This document shows positions 60,699-64,000 of a DNA stretch of 64,000 nt, piece after piece (within the stretch, counting starts at the first letter, position 1; each line of letters opens with the position of its first letter). Both the position numbers and the translations under genes were made by a program. Source of the stretch: Arbacia lixula (lineage: Eukaryota > Echinodermata > Echinoidea > Arbacioida > Arbaciidae); NCBI GenBank assembly GCA_963669155.1, contig OZ022580.1, positions 18,995,736-19,059,735 on the forward strand. The letters run 5' to 3'. Below the pieces are notes generated by a model that worked only from the letters and a program-made list of their open reading frames with translations, had not been told where the DNA came from and did not search any database.

Positions 60699-61095
60699 AA
60701 ATAGTACTTAATCTACTCCATCATAATCGCAATTTTATCTTTACGCATGAACTTTTACAATATTTTTTTTTAACATTCCAAAGCAATTATTTTATGAAGC
60801 AATATGAAACAGTAGTTATCTTAATTTGTTAACAGCAAATCGTACATGCATGACCTATAGATTTTGGAGCAATAACATAGCAGTCCATAAACTTTTATTG
60901 AGTCAAATATGGAATTCCGGATTTCCATCTTATAGTTCCTTTAATATTCTTTTAGCAATATTTAGTGTCCAAGGAATTATGGTGATATTGAGTCACTGTT
61001 CAGATATCATAAATCATTCGTATCCAACGGGGGTCAGTAATTTTAAAGTAATAACACTACAATGTGCGATAGGGATGACGTGCGATAGGGATGCC

Positions 61096-61326
61096 CTAGC
61101 GTTTCGGTGGTTTCCGATCGCGAGTCAGGTAGGCTTCTCGAGGCTGGCTGATTTTGCCTGGTTCGCGAGGTCGCTCAGCGCTCGGAACAGGTGGTGGTAA
61201 TTTCGGAAGATCTTCAGCGGTAGACGTGGATGAGCTGGGCCCATCGTCATCGTCCTGGATGTCGTCATTTTCGATGTCGATGTCGTTGTCGACGTCGAGA
61301 TTTTCGCGTGCGCGATTGTCTTCATT
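61096..61326 (-). pseudogene. Residual C-terminal tail of pol
   Basis: A minus-strand open frame of about 76 residues without ATG. It has an acidic segment (NDDIQDDDDGP) followed by a Pro-rich basic end, LPKLPPPVPSAERP and a terminal RKPPKR. This acidic-then-basic pattern is what is seen after integrase in gypsy pol proteins. It lies between gag and the 3' LTR, as expected if a deletion removed the enzymes. The frame with an ATG at 61325 is a shadow. Confidence 0.55.
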
Positions 61327-61543
61327 TCACCGTTTGTCTCTGTGGCCGTTCTCTCCTCCCCCCCCCCCCTTCGCTATTAAATAAACGGTCTTTAGTGTAC
61401 TTGAAATACCTTTGCTCTTGTCTCCCCTGTTGATTGTTGACGCGGGGAGCGATGTCGGAACTCTGGTTTCCGATATGGTTGTTCGAACATGGTCGACTCG
61501 GATTGGTCCGCTGGTGGAGAGGCTCCCTAGTGGATGACGACGA

Positions 61544-62377
61544 CTAGGTCTGCTGCCAATCCATCTTTAACTGGAAGAGTCGGTAGGTTCCGCTCTCTTC
61601 ATCAATTTGATGGTCTGCAGCATGGCTCGCAGGATCATCAACACCTACAGCTTTCGCTTCTTGCTGAGGCGCTTTGCTGTGACACACCGTGGCGATGTGT
61701 CCCTTCTTCAGGCAGAAATGACACGTGCTCTCTTTGCATTTGCACATATCTGGAGTGTGGTTATATTTTCCACACTGAAAGCAGGGCTTCGGTTCCGTTT
61801 CTTGACGCGGCTCGATGGAAGACATTCTGTATACCATCCCCCTTGTCGACTGCGCAGCTTGCAAGTCTCTCACATCGATGGCAGCTGTTTCAATGCTGGT
61901 AGCAATCTCGACTGCCGTCTGGAGAAAAAGCTTCTTTTCGGCCAGTAGCTTTCTCTGGATACGGTCGTTGCGAACGCCGCAGACCAGACGATCAGGAAGC
62001 ATGGTGTCGAGTGTCGACCCAAAGTTGCAGAAATCTGCAACTGATCGCAGCGATGTCATGAAGGAAATGGATTCCTCCTCCATCCGACATCGGCTATTAA
62101 ACTTGCATCTCTGCACGATCTCACTTGGTATAGGGTTGTGATGCTTGTTCAGTGCCTGTACCAATTCTTCATACTTCATATCTGCTGGCTTAACGGGAGC
62201 CACCAGATTCCGCACAAGCTTGTAGGAAGATGGACCAATAACTGTCAGCAAGGTAGCCTGCTTCTTTCCCTCAGAGGTGATGCCATTGGCTTTGAAATAC
62301 AGGTCTAGCCTCTCGATGTACTGCGACCACTCCTCCTTCCCCTCATGAAAATCAGTGATTTTTCCAATGAGAGCCAT
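61544..62377 (-). CDS. Gag polyprotein, nucleocapsid with two CCHC knuckles
   Basis: 277 codons, complete frame starting at ATG about 47 bp after the 5' LTR. The N-terminal two thirds is a capsid-like helical region: FHEGKEEWSQYIERLDLYF near residues 10-28, a TLLTVIGPSSY block, and an SFMTSLRSVADFCNFG block near 105-120. Two zinc knuckles follow: CFQCGKYNHTPDMC (residues 199-212) and CHFCLKKGHIATVC (219-232), both CX2CX4HX4C. Gag would package the element's RNA into virus-like particles. The frame is intact and ends MDWQQT, where pol would normally continue through the protease; here it stops. Similar proteins are known from Mag-clade elements and from domesticated gag genes, but the flanking LTRs show this one is an element. 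Confidence 0.9.
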   Translation of the reverse strand: MALIGKITDFHEGKEEWSQYIERLDLYFKANGITSEGKKQATLLTVIGPSSYKLVRNLVAPVKPADMKYEELVQALNKHHNPIPSEIVQRCKFNSRCRMEEESISFMTSLRSVADFCNFGSTLDTMLPDRLVCGVRNDRIQRKLLAEKKLFLQTAVEIATSIETAAIDVRDLQAAQSTRGMVYRMSSIEPRQETEPKPCFQCGKYNHTPDMCKCKESTCHFCLKKGHIATVCHSKAPQQEAKAVGVDDPASHAADHQIDEESGTYRLFQLKMDWQQT

Positions 62378-62403
62378 GTTGTGAGTTAAATAGAACTATC
62401 GAA

Positions 62404-62418
62404 GAATCCTCGTCGCCA
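62404..62418 (-). promoter_or_regulatory. tRNA primer-binding site
   Basis: Minus-strand TGGCGACGAGGATTC, six bases inside the 5' LTR, begins with the TGG that pairs with the CCA end of a tRNA. The exact tRNA is not determined; a TGGCGACGAGG start is common in Mag-type gypsy elements. Confidence 0.6.
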
Positions 62419-62424
62419 GTTTTA

Positions 62425-62812
62425 TGTATTGGGTTAGGTACATAAAGATAACACACAAGACACGAACAGAGAGCAAGATTGACTTGTCTGCTTGATGTAT
62501 AAACTATAAGTGTCTTTATTCTGGAATACTTTCGATTATATATACAGGGTATAATATTTCCATCATTAGTCATCATTGGTACTGGTTGGTACAAGGATGT
62601 ATGGGGTGAGAGAAGTAACGGAGTGACCAATGGCAGGATGTTGTGGTCAAGTGAATACATAGATTGGAATGCGAAAATAAGAGGAGAACAAGTACATAGT
62701 GAAAGTGTTACATGCATGGCATGATTGAAACTTAAAGGAGCATGACACAAAGATACATGTAATATGGATGTGCAATATCTCTCGTAGCAATCATGTAGTT
62801 CAATACACTACA
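62425..62812 (-). repeat. 5' LTR
   Basis: 388 bp, TG...CA ends on the minus strand. It contains the phrase TACAGGGTATAATATTTCC on the plus strand, shared with the other LTR. It would carry the promoter of the element. Confidence 0.88.
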
Positions 62813-64000
62813 AGCTTATAGTAACTCTGATCGTACACTCGATTATAACTATGCGCTAACTCTGTCTCCTGTTGTCTCAGCTATACATCCATATTTCTCT
62901 CTCAATTGAACTCCCTGTCATCTCTGTATATAAACTGGTTCTCTCATAAGAAACAGCTACATTGAAATCCCTTCAGAGGGCCAGTTGCGTTGATATATAA
63001 TGACTCATACGTATTTCCTACGTCACAGTTCCAGAAGTCCTGACCAGTAAAGATAATGTTGCAACTTATTCGGATAACCTTCAGGAGTCATTGGGATTCT
63101 GGAAAGTGGTCATGAAGGTGAATTTTATGAATTTATGAGTGGTCAGAGGACTTGATTCACATAAACATGTTTGCTATTAATATGAATATAAATAGGAATA
63201 TCAACATCAGCATCAATATCAATATCAAGATCAGTATAAACGACAACACTGTCGATATCAATATGAATATTAGTATCATTATCGATACCAATATAACGAT
63301 ATCAATATCAACTAATTCATAAAATTAAAAGATCTGAGAGTGAAGTTTATGCTAACTCTGATTTGAATTTCAGCGTGTCTGGTTATCTTTTCTTCAACAT
63401 CGTTCCCAAATCAGGTTTTTATTATATGGAAGCGTATGGAGGAAAAATATCACACAGAGAATGTTTGGCTGCATCAAATTGTATGTGTTATTTAAAGCCA
63501 TTAATAGACAACTTTTTTTATGAATCATTTTCCATCATTTTTGCTCTTTTGGCAAAAAGCCACCTATGGCTTTTTGTCAAAAGAAGAAGTATAAATGTAT
63601 CTGCGCTGTAGAACGTGGAAATATGGGTTAATATATTTTACAAAATATTTTAATGTTATACTTCTGTATAACTAGTCTGTACATTTATTTATATTTAAAA
63701 CTGTTTAATTACATGTGTATGCCTTCATAAAAGAAGCCAATTTGCAGTATCTCAAGACTGGCTCAATACGAATCTAGATCTCGTAGTTCGTTTATTTGTG
63801 TTTATAAAGTGCTAATATAATTTTCCAGTGTATGTATCATGTTTCAAATACTCCATAATGGTGGAGATATTTTGTTGTTTGTTATCATTAATATAGTGTT
63901 GTTTGGTAATTGCAGTTTTGTTCGATATGACAGGACACCTACATTTAATAATTTTTTAATAATTTGGACCAATATGTTGCCATTGCATTGAAATATTAAA
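62813..64000. other. AT-rich DNA with ATCAAT repeat and hairpin
   Basis: A degenerate AATATC/ATCAAT hexamer tract spans about 63180-63312. A hairpin pairs 63546-63562 with 63567-63583 (17 bp, one mismatch, 4-nt loop). An 82-codon frame at 63363-63611 covers the hairpin and has no recognised domain. No gene is supported. Confidence 0.6.
63546..63583. other. 17-bp hairpin
   Basis: CTTTTGGCAAAAAGCCA at 63546-63562 is complementary, with one mismatch, to 63567-63583 around loop CCTA. Possibly a small structured RNA or a remnant of an inverted insertion. Confidence 0.75.

Larger units (their letters stand above)
60277..62812 (-). mobile_element. Deleted Ty3/gypsy LTR retrotransposon (Mag-like)
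   Basis: Two similar direct repeats (60277-60684 and 62425-62812) bound 1740 bp. On the minus strand the order is 5' LTR, primer-binding site, gag, short pol tail, polypurine tract, 3' LTR. Protease, RT, RNase H and the integrase core are absent, so the copy is nonautonomous; an internal deletion joined gag to the end of pol. LTRs begin TGTAGTG and end AATACA on the coding strand. They differ at many sites, including an indel near 60548-60572, so the insertion is not very recent. A target duplication was not found. Confidence 0.88.

Noticed and set aside
61534-62141. Plus-strand frames of 108-122 codons
   Set aside because: Antisense shadows of the gag gene.
63363-63611. 82-codon frame near the right edge
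   Set aside because: Contains a hairpin, no domain, AT-rich codons; not supported.

Overview
This is eukaryotic repeat DNA with no intact single-copy gene that I can recognise. A marine invertebrate, most likely an echinoderm or a near relative, is suggested by the mixture of APE-type LINEs, a Mag-like Ty3/gypsy element, a Harbinger-like element, abundant CA, CT and C-run microsatellites and ACATGTAC-rich AT DNA. That assignment is inference; no species can be proved from the sequence alone.

Region 1 (1-33077) is a head-to-tail satellite with a monomer of about 1.18-1.20 kb: 27 complete copies and one truncated copy, open at the left edge of the window. The monomer is composite. About 780 bp is a decayed, internally deleted reverse transcriptase of a CR1/L2-like LINE. 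The remaining roughly 400 bp is non-coding and includes a CpG-rich palindromic patch. Monomers are arranged in higher-order repeats: a six-monomer block repeated at an offset of 7124 bp, then a three-monomer block of about 3.56 kb, then mosaic copies. The array ends abruptly at 33077 against a 28-bp inverted copy of its own sequence, and a diverged solitary copy of the non-LINE part lies at 56822-57041.

Region 2 (33.1-40.3 kb) holds purine and G-run tracts, a degenerate minisatellite, a 5'-truncated plus-strand LINE (36.5-37.98 kb) with its natural 3' tail, and a decayed minus-strand LINE with endonuclease and RT pieces. Region 3 (40368-46601) is a probable 6.2-kb DNA transposon. It has short terminal inverted repeats, palindromic subterminal repeats, a Myb/SANT-like exon and a possible Harbinger-type transposase tail. 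A tract rich in AGGTCA half-sites lies inside it. Region 4 (46.6-51.7 kb) has CA microsatellites, a long pre-miRNA-like hairpin and an RTE-like LINE split by a 767-bp element flanked by TTAA. Removing that element and one TTAA rejoins the LINE frame exactly.

Region 5 (51985-56368) is a foldback structure with two arms of about 1 kb and a smaller MITE nested inside. It is followed by a degenerate CCCTAA tract and the satellite relative. Region 6 (57-64 kb) is AT-rich DNA with TA, GA, GT and C-run repeats and a minus-strand LTR retrotransposon (60277-62812). That element keeps gag with two CCHC knuckles and a short pol tail but has lost the protease-RT-integrase core. Overall the window looks like heterochromatin-like DNA built by nested transposon insertion and satellite expansion.
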